Notes: generated from the sequence alone by a model not told the origin. A stretch of 50,096 bases of DNA from Actinomadura formosensis NBRC 14204 (GCF_001552155.1 NZ_BCQQ01000042.1:1-50096); one strand, 5' to 3'; counted from the first letter of the stretch, positions 7,823-15,645 are shown. A program made the numbers and translations.

Positions 7823-8022
7823 GTCACGACCCCGATCGCCTCCTTGGCGTGGACGAGCACGGTGTCGCCGGGGGCGGCGTCCACCAGTGCCACGCTGACC
7901 CGCTCGATCCGCCCGCCCCCGACGTCGGCGTCGGCGAGGCCGCCGTCGAGCAGCCGCACGACGACGGCGGGGACGGCCTCGTCCGAGCAGGTCACGCAGT
8001 GGTCGCCCGTGCATCCGGTCAC
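7819..8022 (-). CDS. HypC/HupF-like second chaperone
   Basis: A 67-aa protein whose residues about 19-64 match the HypC barrel pattern (VALVDAAPGDTVLVHAKEAIG). It lacks the MC start of true HypC; instead the N-terminus carries GCTGDHCVTC, a Cys-x5-Cys-x2-Cys arrangement that could bind metal. GTG start at 8022 overlaps the stop of the upstream SIS gene, and its own stop overlaps the next SIS start. I infer a hydrogenase-specific chaperone or adaptor, distinct in function from the housekeeping HypC two genes further on. Confidence 0.8.
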   Translation of the reverse strand: MTGCTGDHCVTCSDEAVPAVVVRLLDGGLADADVGGGRIERVSVALVDAAPGDTVLVHAKEAIGVVT

Positions 8023-8615
8023 GCCACCACCTCCCGGTTCAGCACTTCCGGCTGCTCCAGGAACACGTGGACCAGTTCCCAGAGCATGTGGTACGCCGTG
8101 ACGTGCACTTCCTTGACGACGCGCGGGTCCGCGGAGCGGACGGCGACCAGGTGGCCGGCCGCCCCGGCGAGCGCGCCGCCGTCGCCGCCGGTGAGCGCGA
8201 CCGTGAGCATCCCGAGACCGCGGGCCGTCTCCAGGCCGCGCAGGACGTTGCCGCAGCGGCCGTCCGGCGAGATGCCGAACGCCATGTCGTCGGGGCCGCC
8301 GAGGCAGCGGATCTGGTGCGCGAAGACGTCCTCGAATCCGGGACCGGCGCAGATCCCGGTGAGGGTCGCGATGTCGGCGGTGAGCGACAGCGCGGGCAGC
8401 GCCCGCTTCCCCACGATCGCCGGGTGGACGAACTCGACCGCGACGTGCTGGGCGTCGGTGGCCGCGGCGCCGTTGCCGAACGTGAACAGCCGTCCGCCGC
8501 GGTGGAAGCGCACCGCCATCGCGTGGCACGCGGCGGCGATCACGTCGGCGTCGTCGGCGAGCGCGGCGCCCGGTTCGGCGCGCCGCCGGAAGACCTCGGT
8601 CACCGTGCTGGTCAT
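8019..8615 (-). CDS. SIS-domain protein 2, degenerate GmhA-like
   Basis: A 198-aa paralogue of the neighbouring SIS protein. It keeps the fold (GGRLFTFGNGAAATDAQHVA, then FEDVFAHQIRCLGGPDDMAF) but both phosphate-binding loops are altered: GNGGSS has become GNGAAA, and the SxSGNSxN loop has become SPDGRCGNVL. It may therefore be non-catalytic and act as a partner of SIS protein 1. Start ATG 8615 overlaps the stop of the small ORF before it. Confidence 0.85.
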   Translation of the reverse strand: MTSTVTEVFRRRAEPGAALADDADVIAAACHAMAVRFHRGGRLFTFGNGAAATDAQHVAVEFVHPAIVGKRALPALSLTADIATLTGICAGPGFEDVFAHQIRCLGGPDDMAFGISPDGRCGNVLRGLETARGLGMLTVALTGGDGGALAGAAGHLVAVRSADPRVVKEVHVTAYHMLWELVHVFLEQPEVLNREVVA

Positions 8616-8728
8616 CGGCCACCGCCGAGGCGCGGCGGGACGTCGCCGCCGCGCCCGTTCGGGTGGCCGGCAGGGTGCCGGCCGGCCGTCGTCATGCCCG
8701 GCGTCCGATCACCTGTCGGCGGCACCAT
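8612..8728 (-). CDS. 38-aa basic Gly/Pro/His-rich ORF
   Basis: A 38-codon frame that exactly bridges two genes: its ATG overlaps the stop of the 43-aa membrane peptide (TGATG) and its stop overlaps the start of the SIS gene (ATGA). The product is rich in Gly, Pro, Arg and His, with no predicted domain. The tight double coupling is the only evidence of coding; translation could merely carry ribosomes to the next gene. Confidence 0.4.
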   Translation of the reverse strand: MVPPTGDRTPGMTTAGRHPAGHPNGRGGDVPPRLGGGR

Positions 8729-8859
8729 CACATGGACTCGGACTTGAGGTACCGGCGCATCGCCGGCGTCTCCTTGACGAGCACGATGATCAGGCCGATC
8801 ACGCACATCGCGGCCATCAGCCGGATCATGCCCGGACCGATGCGGATTCCCTTCTTCAT
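8728..8859 (-). CDS. 43-aa single-span membrane peptide (DUF6893-like)
   Basis: A small protein with one hydrophobic helix (MIRLMAAMCVIGLIIVLV, residues about 11-28), a basic N-terminus (MKKGIRIG) and a C-terminal ETPAMRRYLKSESM. A strong RBS (AAAAGGGGG) lies just before the ATG at 8859. Small proteins of this shape, which I recall as DUF6893, are conserved in actinobacterial hydrogenase clusters. A role in anchoring the hydrogenase, which has no signal or transmembrane helix of its own, is a plausible guess. Confidence 0.8.
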   Translation of the reverse strand: MKKGIRIGPGMIRLMAAMCVIGLIIVLVKETPAMRRYLKSESM

Positions 8860-8883
8860 GCCACAACCCCCTTTTGTGTGGTG

Positions 8884-9624
8884 TTAAGCGAGTTCCTTCT
8901 CCAGCAGCCGCTCGATCAGCCGGACGGCCTCGTCGACCGCCGCGCCGACCGGGGCGCTGAGCTCCATTTCCCACGTGGTGTCCGAGGTCCGCGCCGACGG
9001 CTCGCACGCGACGAGCAGGACACGCGGCGGGACCGGGCCGCTGTCGCGGGCCAGCCGCAGCACCTGCGCGGGGTCCAGACCGTGCGCGTCCACGGTGCCG
9101 CCGAAGCCGCCCGCGTCCGGCTCGATGAGCGAGACGGTGCCGGGCGTGTGGCCGCGGGCCGACGCGTCGACGAGGATCACTGTCCGGTATCCGTCGCCGA
9201 GCGCGTACATCAGGTCGATGCCGCGGATGCCGAAGTCGGTGACGTCCACGCCGTCCGGCACCTGCCGCTCCCCCAGCCGCCGGACGACCTCCACCCCGAA
9301 CCCGTCGTCGCCGTGGAACACGTTGCCGATGCCCGCGACGAGCACTTTGCGGGCCGGTGCGCCTCCCGGCAGCGGCTCGACCTCGTCCGGGCGGACGAAG
9401 AACCGGTGGCCGAGCTGGTTGTGGGCGCCGAGCCCCCGGCCGGGGTCGTCGTCGACCGCGACGACCAGGTGCACGCCGCCCTCCATGTCCTCCTCGACCC
9501 GCTCGATGGTGGCGGTGCGCCCGAGGAGGGCGAGGTCGAAGATGTCCGCGCCGCCGCGCGGCCGCAGCCGGACCCGGCCGCCCGGCGCCGCCTCCCACCC
9601 GCCGATCATCGCCTTGCCGCTCAC
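8884..9624 (-). CDS. hydrogenase maturation protease with N-terminal extra domain
   Basis: A 246-aa protein. Residues about 92-240 are a HyaD/HybD-type endopeptidase: KVLVAGIGNVFHGDDGFG (Asp in the GDDGFG loop as Ni-probing ligand), VDVTDFGIRGIDLMYAL, VILVDAS and a VDAHGLDP His. It would remove the C-terminal peptide of the large subunit after nickel insertion. The first ~90 residues (GGWEAAPGGRVRLRP ... VHLVVAVDDDPG) form an additional unknown domain that most HybD proteins lack. GTG at 9624 overlaps the previous stop (GTGA); GTG 9627 is one codon further upstream. Confidence 0.9.
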   Translation of the reverse strand: MSGKAMIGGWEAAPGGRVRLRPRGGADIFDLALLGRTATIERVEEDMEGGVHLVVAVDDDPGRGLGAHNQLGHRFFVRPDEVEPLPGGAPARKVLVAGIGNVFHGDDGFGVEVVRRLGERQVPDGVDVTDFGIRGIDLMYALGDGYRTVILVDASARGHTPGTVSLIEPDAGGFGGTVDAHGLDPAQVLRLARDSGPVPPRVLLVACEPSARTSDTTWEMELSAPVGAAVDEAVRLIERLLEKELA

Positions 9625-10583
9625 CACACGTCCCTCCGCGGGTCGCGCATGGTGCCGTGCAGCGCGAGCAGCTCATCGGACGACAGGGCGCCGCACCGCT
9701 CCAGGATCTGCCGCGCCTTCGGGTCGGTCGCCGCCATCTCCCGCCGCTCGTCGTCGGTGAGGCCGAGCACGCTGAGGATCAGCAGCCGGTCGATCTCCGT
9801 TCCGTCGAACAGGTCGCCGGGGCTCTCCGGCGAGACCTGCGGCCAGTCGTAGAGGACGATCGGCGCCGCGAGCACGGTCTCGTGATCGCCCGGTTCCCCC
9901 GCGAGGACCGGCCAGAGCCCGTCGCTCCCGCATCCGGCCGCCGCCTCCGCCAGCCGCTCCGGCGGATCGGCGGACGAGACGAACGCCCCGCCGCCGGTCC
10001 GCGCCACGATGTGCGCGCACAGCATCCCGGCCCGGACGGCGTCCTCGCGCTCCTCGGCCTTCCCGCTGTTGACGACCTCGGCCCGGACCCGCACGGCCCC
10101 GTCCCCGGCGGGCACGGCCGAGACCTCGATCCGTCCGGCCACCCGCCCCCAGGAGCGGACGAACCGCGCCGTCTCACCGAACTGCTCGACTTCGATGCCG
10201 GGCGGGACGGAGACGGGGATGCGGACCGGGTTACGCAGCAGGCGCCCCAGGGAGATACGGCCGCTGAGGATCTCGCGTTCGCGGGCCTCTTGCCAGGTCG
10301 TGTACGTTTCCTCGCCCGCGTGGAGTTCGTCCATGGGCGTGTCGCCGTCCATGACCTGGCGGTGCACCGCGTGCAGGAAGCGAAGCGTGACCTCGATGTC
10401 GGCGTCACCCGCCGTCTCCAGGAGGAACTCGGCGTGGACCGTCCAGTGGTCGCTGTTCCGCTCCGCGTAGGGGCGCGGGTAGACGCCGCCGATCGTCCAG
10501 CGCCGCCGGTTCTTCAGCGACGACCGGCGGTAGGGCCACAGCAGGTAGCCCTCGTAGAGGACCGCGTCCGCGATCGCCCTCAC
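9621..10583 (-). CDS. conserved hydrogenase-cluster protein, unknown function
   Basis: A 320-aa soluble protein starting on GTG 10583, which overlaps the DUF6084 stop. The N-terminus VRAIADAVLYEGYLLWPYRR is distinctive, and the remainder is mixed alpha/beta with no motif I can assign (IPVSVPPGIEVEQFGET, PIVLYDWPQVSPES, ILSVLGLTDDERREM). I recall homologues only inside actinobacterial-type hydrogenase operons. An open frame extends further upstream but is the shadow of DUF6084. A maturation or assembly role is inferred from context only. Confidence 0.8.
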   Translation of the reverse strand: MRAIADAVLYEGYLLWPYRRSSLKNRRRWTIGGVYPRPYAERNSDHWTVHAEFLLETAGDADIEVTLRFLHAVHRQVMDGDTPMDELHAGEETYTTWQEAREREILSGRISLGRLLRNPVRIPVSVPPGIEVEQFGETARFVRSWGRVAGRIEVSAVPAGDGAVRVRAEVVNSGKAEEREDAVRAGMLCAHIVARTGGGAFVSSADPPERLAEAAAGCGSDGLWPVLAGEPGDHETVLAAPIVLYDWPQVSPESPGDLFDGTEIDRLLILSVLGLTDDERREMAATDPKARQILERCGALSSDELLALHGTMRDPRRDVW

Positions 10584-11251
10584 GCGGTCCACTCTTCCTC
10601 CTCGCGGTGCGTCTCGGCCCGGCGCAGCAGTTCGTCGACGGTGTCGTCGAACGAGGAGTGGGCGCGGCGGGCGTGGTACGCGGACAGCCGGCCGAAGCAG
10701 GCGTCGTCCAGGCGGAGCCAGCGGGCCGCGCCGTAGTAGCGCTCCATCAGGTCCCGCCACGCCTGGACGGGCAGGGCGCCGGTCGCCTCGTGGTGCCACG
10801 GGATCTGCCCGGTGCGCAGCGCGCCGTCCTCGCCCGGGTAGAACACCGTGCCGTTGAAGACGAGGTCGAGCGGGACGTCGCCGCCGCCGAGCGCGTGCAG
10901 GTAGCGGTCGGCCGCGACCTGCATGTCATGTCCGCACGGCAGGGAGAGGACGGTCTCCGTCCCGCCGCGGAACGTCGGCACGGTGGCGCCGACGCGCGCC
11001 CACATCAGCCCGCGCAGCGACCTGTCCCACATGTCCGGTGTGCCGAACACGCCGGTGAGCCGGTCGCGCTCGGCGTCGTCGTAGTCCCGGCGCGCCGCCG
11101 CGATCGTCACGGTCGTGGTGAGCAGGACGCACTGGACGGGCCCGCCGTCCAGCCGGCGCAGCCCGATCCGCAGGTTCAGCGTCGGTGTCGCCGCGAACGT
11201 CTCGGCCTCGATCCCGAGCAGGTCGAGGCCGAGTTCCGGTGTACCGCTCAT
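10580..11251 (-). CDS. DUF6084-type hydrogenase-cluster protein
   Basis: A 223-aa protein, MSGTPELGLDLLGIEAETFA at the start, matching what I recall as DUF6084. It has an LRIGLRR ... VQCVLLTTTVTIAAARR beta-rich core, SLPCGHDMQVAADRYL, VPLDLVFNGTVFYPGEDG and a C-terminal helix with RAHSSFDDTVDELLRRAE. ATG 11251 overlaps the stop of the 67-aa gene. No catalytic signature is seen. It is always a neighbour of group 1h-type hydrogenases as far as I know, so a role in assembly is inferred. Confidence 0.82.
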   Translation of the reverse strand: MSGTPELGLDLLGIEAETFAATPTLNLRIGLRRLDGGPVQCVLLTTTVTIAAARRDYDDAERDRLTGVFGTPDMWDRSLRGLMWARVGATVPTFRGGTETVLSLPCGHDMQVAADRYLHALGGGDVPLDLVFNGTVFYPGEDGALRTGQIPWHHEATGALPVQAWRDLMERYYGAARWLRLDDACFGRLSAYHARRAHSSFDDTVDELLRRAETHREEEEWTA

Positions 11252-11451
11252 GCCGGTGACAGGTTCGGCATCGAGTCGAGGATCGGCTCGCGGTGCGACG
11301 GGTTGATCCCGGTGGAGCGGCGCTGGGTCGACCTGCCGTCCGGGAGGTGGCCCGGCTGCTTCTCGTAGTTGCCGGTGCCGTTGCCCTCGGGGACGCCGCG
11401 GGTGTGCGACGGCTTGTCGGGTGACACATCCGGTTTGCCGACTTTGATCAT
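11248..11451 (-). CDS. 67-aa conserved small protein of hydrogenase operon
   Basis: A polar, Pro/Gly/Ser-rich peptide that begins MIKVGKPDVSPDKPSHTRGV and ends HREPILDSMPNLSPA. It has a strong RBS (GGGGGAG) ahead of the ATG at 11451 and couples to the DUF6084 gene by an ATGA overlap. No hydrophobic segment and no cysteine. The composition suggests an unstructured protein. I recall similar peptides next to DUF6084 in other actinomycetes; function unknown. Confidence 0.75.
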   Translation of the reverse strand: MIKVGKPDVSPDKPSHTRGVPEGNGTGNYEKQPGHLPDGRSTQRRSTGINPSHREPILDSMPNLSPA

Positions 11452-11460
11452 TTCTCCCCC

Positions 11461-12081
11461 TCATCTCCTCGAAGCCCGCATGTCCGCGAAGAACGTGCCG
11501 ATGTGCTCCCAGACGGCGTCGCCGCCGGCGAAGCCGGTCCAGTGCTCGCGCAGCAGGGCGGTGAGCCGGTAGCAGTCGTCGACCGGGAGGATCCAGTGCT
11601 CGGCCGCGCCCCGCGCCCGGTGGACGACCAGCGCCTCCACGTCGGGACGCAGTTCCGCCAGCACGGGGTTGGCCTCGGTCAGGCGCCGCCAGCTGTCGGC
11701 GTGCACGGACGCGCGCAACGCGCCGGCCGGGCTCGGGTAGCGGGCGGTCACCTCGCCCGAGCCGGACACGGAGAAGAACGCCAGGTCCACCGGGACTCCG
11801 AGGCCGGCCCACAGCGAGCCGTCCAGCCGGAAACCGAGCAGTTCGCGGCGTTCGTCCGGGACGAGCCGGTAGTGCCGCCCGCCCGCCGCGTTGCCGTCGA
11901 ACAGGACGGTGCACGCCCCGCACGTGCACATCAGATCGCCCTCCTCCAGGTCGAGCAGGTGCCGGTGGACGTCGCGCAGAGGCTCCGCGCACAGGTCGCA
12001 CCGGCCGGCCGGCCCGGCCGGCGGTGGCGGCCGCCGGCGGGCCAGCGCCGCCAGCCGCGGGGTGGACAGCGCGGACGTCAT
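11461..12081 (-). CDS. DUF5947-type zinc-ribbon-containing protein
   Basis: A 206-aa protein. Near the N-terminus is a cysteine cluster CDLCAEPL ... MCTCGACTVLF (residues about 29-62) with two CxxC pairs, suitable for a zinc or iron-sulphur site. The rest is mixed (GRHYRLVPDERRELLGF, GLGVPVDLAFFSV, WILPVDDCYRLTALLREHWT). ATG 12081 overlaps the upstream stop. It matches the family I recall as DUF5947, found in these hydrogenase operons; function unknown. Confidence 0.82.
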   Translation of the reverse strand: MTSALSTPRLAALARRRPPPPAGPAGRCDLCAEPLRDVHRHLLDLEEGDLMCTCGACTVLFDGNAAGGRHYRLVPDERRELLGFRLDGSLWAGLGVPVDLAFFSVSGSGEVTARYPSPAGALRASVHADSWRRLTEANPVLAELRPDVEALVVHRARGAAEHWILPVDDCYRLTALLREHWTGFAGGDAVWEHIGTFFADMRASRR

Positions 12082-12587
12082 GCCCGGCCCCGCACCTGGT
12101 CGAGTGTGATCAGCACCGGCTCCGGCGCGGGCGCGCCGGCCTCCACCCGGTCGAGTTCCGGCGCCGCCGCCCTGACCGCCTGTTCCACCGCCTCCAGCAC
12201 CGGACGGGGCGGGCCGGCGCGGCCCTCGGTCGCGACCGTCAGCCGCGCCGTCCCGCCCGAGACACCGGCGAACTCCACGGACGTGCGGTGCTTGCCGAGG
12301 AATCCGTCCAGTGCGCCGAGCGCCCGCCGCACCCGCGCCTCCGCCGTCTCCGGATGCAGGCCGTGCAGGAGCAGCAGATGCCGGATCAGCTCGTCCCCGG
12401 TCAGCGCGGAGGTGATCCCCGCGTCCGCGGCGAGCCGCACGACCCGGCCGAGGGCCTCCCCGTACAGCTCCACCAGCGCCTGGACGGCCAGGGCCCCCGC
12501 CGGGTCCAGCCGCCCGAGCAGCCTCTCCAGGTCCTGGACGTGCTCGCGCACGCGCTCGTCGTCCCAGTCCATGTGCGCTGCGCTCAT
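12078..12587 (-). CDS. NifU C-terminal-like protein without CxxC
   Basis: A 169-aa protein. The N-terminal half is helical (RVREHVQDLERLLGRLDPAG). The C-terminal half resembles a NifU C-terminal (Nfu) fold: VSGGTARLTVATEG and VLEAVEQAVRAAAPELDRVE, as in Nfu domains where these follow a CxxC. The CxxC cluster ligands are absent, so it probably does not carry a cluster. It lies directly downstream of hhyL with a 4-nt overlap, suggesting a partner of hydrogenase assembly. Confidence 0.78.
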   Translation of the reverse strand: MSAAHMDWDDERVREHVQDLERLLGRLDPAGALAVQALVELYGEALGRVVRLAADAGITSALTGDELIRHLLLLHGLHPETAEARVRRALGALDGFLGKHRTSVEFAGVSGGTARLTVATEGRAGPPRPVLEAVEQAVRAAAPELDRVEAGAPAPEPVLITLDQVRGRA

Positions 12588-14386
12588 GCGCCCTGCTCGC
12601 CGAACATCGGCGAGTGCCGCCGCTCGATCGTGCGGCCGCCGCCGACGTACATGTGGACGCCGCACGGCAGGCACGGGTCGAAGCTGCGGACGGTCCGCAT
12701 GATGTCGATGCCCTTGAAGTCGTCCGGCCCGTTCTCCTCGAAGAGGGGCATCTCCTGGACGGCGTCCTCGTACGGGCCGGGCGTGCCGTAGGAGTCGCGC
12801 GGGCTGGCGTTCCACGGCGTCGGCGGGTACGGATGGTAGTTGGCGATCTTGTGGTCGCGGATGACGAGATGGTGCGACAGGACGCCGCGGACCGCCTCGT
12901 GGAACCCGGCGCCGATCGCCTCCTCGGGGACCTCGAAGTCGGTGAACACCTTCGTCCGCCCGGCCCGCACCTCGTCGAGGGCCTTCTCGGCGAAGAACAG
13001 CGCCATCCCGGCCGCGTAGGCGATGAAGTACGCGCGGGCCCGGTCGCGCTCGATCGTGTTGGCGTACTGCGGCGGCCTCCACTCCAGGTTGACCTCCGGC
13101 ATGCCGGGCGTCTTCGGCAGGTCGATCTGGACGCTGTGCCCGGTGGACCGGACGTACGGGGTGTCCACCTCACCGGCCAGCGCGGTCGCCCACAGCCGGG
13201 CGAGCGGCCCGCCGCCGGTGTCGAGCGCGAGATGCTCACCGGTTTCGGGGTGCAGCCACCGCGGGCTCATCACCCAGCTGTAGTTACCGCCGTCCAGGTC
13301 GCGCTTCTGCGGGTGCGGCAGCGTCGTCTGGTTCCACGGGTGCCGCTGGTCGACGGGGTTGCCGAGCGGGTCCTGCCGGACGAACGTCTCGTCGTTGACC
13401 CAGTCGTCGTAGTACGAGCTGCCCAGCAGGATGCGCATGCCGAGGTTGATGTCGACAAGGTCGGTCGTGAGCAGCCGGCCGTCCACAACGATGCCGGGCG
13501 TGACGAACGCGGCCCGCCCCCACTCGGACATGTGCCGGTAGTCGTAGTCGCAGACGTTCGGGTCCTGGAACGCGCTCCAGCAGCCGAGCAGCGTCCGGCG
13601 CCGTCCCACCTGGTCGTAGCCGGGCAGCGCCTCCAGGAAGAAGTCGAAGATGTCGTCGTTCATCGCGACGGCGCGCTTGACGAAGTCGAGGCAGCGGGTC
13701 AGCCGGACGAGGTAGTCGGTGAACACCTGCGGCGTCGCGACCGTCCCCACGCCCCCCGGGTACAGCGTGGACGGGTGGACGTGGCGTCCCTCCATCAGGC
13801 AGCACATCTCGCGGGTGATGCGGCTCATTTCGAGGGCCTGCTTGTAGACCGAGCCCTCGAACGGGTTGAACGCCGTCATGATGTCGGCGATCGTCTTGAA
13901 GCCGTGCAGCGAGCCGCGCGGCGCCTCGGTGGTCTTCGCCGTCGCCAGCAGGCCCGGGTTCGTCTCGGCGACCATCCGCTCGCAGAAGTCGACGAACACG
14001 AGGTTGTCCTGGAACAGCGTGTGGTCGAACATGTACTCGGCGGCTTCGCCGAGGTTGATGATCCACTCGGCGAGCGGCGGTGGTTTGATCCCGTACGCCA
14101 TGTTCTGTGCGTAGATCGAGCAGGTCGCGTGGTTGTCCCCGCAGATGCCGCAGATGCGGCTGGTGATGAAGTGCGCGTCACGCGGGTCCTTGCCCTTCAT
14201 GAACACGCTGTAGCCGCGGAAGATGGACGAGGTGCTCCGGCACTCCGCCACCTGCTTGTTCGCGAAGTCGATCTTTGTGTAGATGCCGAGGTTGCCGACG
14301 ATCCGGGTGATCGGGTCGAACGCGACCTCGACGAGACCCCCCTTCGTGGGCTTCATGTCGCTTCTTGTCCGGGTGCCCTGCTTCAT
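12584..14386 (-). CDS. hhyL: [NiFe] hydrogenase large subunit, group 1h type
   Basis: A 600-aa catalytic subunit. The N-terminal nickel motif is RICGICGDNHATCSIYAQ (Cys79, Cys82), a signature of the high-affinity actinobacterial group (1h, formerly 5). The C-terminal motif is DPCLPCGVH (Cys572, Cys575), followed by a 22-residue tail (MYVGGG ... FGEQGA) expected to be cleaved after His578 by the maturation protease. It oxidises H2 and passes electrons to the small subunit. The protein lacks a signal peptide and is cytosolic. A GAAAGG site precedes the ATG at 14386; Met11 is an alternative start. Confidence 0.96.
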   Translation of the reverse strand: MKQGTRTRSDMKPTKGGLVEVAFDPITRIVGNLGIYTKIDFANKQVAECRSTSSIFRGYSVFMKGKDPRDAHFITSRICGICGDNHATCSIYAQNMAYGIKPPPLAEWIINLGEAAEYMFDHTLFQDNLVFVDFCERMVAETNPGLLATAKTTEAPRGSLHGFKTIADIMTAFNPFEGSVYKQALEMSRITREMCCLMEGRHVHPSTLYPGGVGTVATPQVFTDYLVRLTRCLDFVKRAVAMNDDIFDFFLEALPGYDQVGRRRTLLGCWSAFQDPNVCDYDYRHMSEWGRAAFVTPGIVVDGRLLTTDLVDINLGMRILLGSSYYDDWVNDETFVRQDPLGNPVDQRHPWNQTTLPHPQKRDLDGGNYSWVMSPRWLHPETGEHLALDTGGGPLARLWATALAGEVDTPYVRSTGHSVQIDLPKTPGMPEVNLEWRPPQYANTIERDRARAYFIAYAAGMALFFAEKALDEVRAGRTKVFTDFEVPEEAIGAGFHEAVRGVLSHHLVIRDHKIANYHPYPPTPWNASPRDSYGTPGPYEDAVQEMPLFEENGPDDFKGIDIMRTVRSFDPCLPCGVHMYVGGGRTIERRHSPMFGEQGA

Positions 14387-14417
14387 TCGCGCGGCCTTTC
14401 GGTAACGGGCTTCCAGA

Positions 14418-15464
14418 TCAGGTGTGCGGCCAGCGGGGCTGGTAGCCGCTGGTCAGCCTGTCCCGGTTGTGGCGCCACTTCGGTTCCCTGTTGGCGCTCC
14501 TGTTGGTGATCGACCGCATCGTCCGGATGAACGGCCCATAGGACTTCAGCAGCGTGGAGGACATGCTCGAACCGGGCGGCTCGTCCATGAACGGCATGAA
14601 CCTGTCCGGGAAGCCGGGCATCGTGCAGCCGATGCAGATACCGCCCACGTTGGGGCAGCCGCCGACACCGTCCATCCAGCCCCGCTTGGTGACGTTGCAG
14701 TTCACCACCGGGCCCCAGCAGCCGATCTTCACCTGGCACTTCGGCGAGTTGTAGTCGAACGCGAAATCGGCCTGCTCGTAGTAGGCGGCGCGGTCACAGC
14801 CCTCGTGGACGGTCTTGCCGAACAGCCACGTCGGGCGGAGCTTGTCGTCCAGCGGGATCACCGGCGCCTGCCCGGCCGCCTGGTGCAGCACCCACAGCAG
14901 CGTCTCCATGAAGTTGTCCGGCTGGACGGGGCAGCCGGGCACGTTCACGATCGGCAGGCCGCCGGCGGAGCGGAAGTCCCAGCCGAGGTAGTCGGCGAGG
15001 CCCATGCAGCCGGTCGGGTTGCCCGCCATCGCGTGGATGCCGCCGTAGGTCGCGCACGTGCCCGCCGCGACGACCGCCCAGGCCTTCGGCGCGAGCCGGT
15101 CGATCCACTCGTTCAACGTGACGGGCTCGCCGGTCTCGGGATCGTTGCCCAGGGACGTCCAGTAGCCGTCCCCGTTGATGTTCTCGTTCGGGATCGAGCC
15201 CTCGACGACGAAGATGAACGGGTCGAGTTCGCCGCGCGCCGCCTGCCGGAACGCCTCCACGAACTCGTCACCGTTCTCGTAGGCGAGCACCTTGTTGTGC
15301 AGGTGGACCTTCGGCAGCCCCGGTATCGCGCCGAGGACGACGTCCTCGATGCTCGGCAGCGAGGCCGCGGTCACCGAGACCGTGTCCCCGTCACAGCTCA
15401 TTCCCTCCGACGTCCACAGAATGTGGATCTCGTCCGTCAGCGGCTCCGCCGTGGCGCTCACCAT
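14418..15464 (-). CDS. hhyS: [NiFe] hydrogenase small subunit, group 1h type
   Basis: A 348-aa electron-transfer subunit with iron-sulphur clusters. There is no Tat signal; the protein starts MVSATAEPLTDEIHILWTSE. The proximal-cluster region reads EGMSCDGDTVSV (Cys24) rather than CTxC, and other ligands lie in AGTCATYGG, NVPGCPVQPDN, HEGCDRAAYYEQ, SPKCQVKIGCWGPVVNC and CPNVGGICIGCTMPGFPD. A 3-Cys-1-Asp proximal cluster is known from the Ralstonia actinobacterial hydrogenase, and this motif fits it. First gene of the leftward operon; a GGGAGGGA site precedes ATG 15464. Confidence 0.95.
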   Translation of the reverse strand: MVSATAEPLTDEIHILWTSEGMSCDGDTVSVTAASLPSIEDVVLGAIPGLPKVHLHNKVLAYENGDEFVEAFRQAARGELDPFIFVVEGSIPNENINGDGYWTSLGNDPETGEPVTLNEWIDRLAPKAWAVVAAGTCATYGGIHAMAGNPTGCMGLADYLGWDFRSAGGLPIVNVPGCPVQPDNFMETLLWVLHQAAGQAPVIPLDDKLRPTWLFGKTVHEGCDRAAYYEQADFAFDYNSPKCQVKIGCWGPVVNCNVTKRGWMDGVGGCPNVGGICIGCTMPGFPDRFMPFMDEPPGSSMSSTLLKSYGPFIRTMRSITNRSANREPKWRHNRDRLTSGYQPRWPHT

Positions 15465-15645
15465 GCGATTCCCTCCCTCGGCCGGCAGAGATCATTACCA
15501 ATTCGGCCTGCCCTGCGAGATGACCGCGAAACACCGCCGGAAAACCCGTCGGCCAAGTTCCCGTATTTGGTAAACACATCGTTTGAACAGGGAAGATCAG
15601 GGCACCGGAACAGCGCCGGGGCAACGGAAACGGGACGGAGGACGC
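15465..15645. promoter_or_regulatory. divergent control region hhySL / hypAB
   Basis: The only substantial non-coding gap in the hydrogenase locus, relatively AT-rich at 15485-15505 and 15560-15590. A 7-bp inverted repeat (TTACCAA 15495-15501 and TTGGTAA 15567-15573) sits near where the two divergent promoters should be. Leftward GGTAATGAT (about 15491-15499) could serve as a -10. No GGGAC-N4-GTCCC box of the kind seen elsewhere in the window is present here. Confidence 0.4.

Noticed and set aside
12614..14509. 631-codon rightward frame opposite hhyL
   Set aside because: Composition is Arg/Val/Asp-rich shadow sequence with no domain; the leftward frame is an unmistakable hydrogenase.
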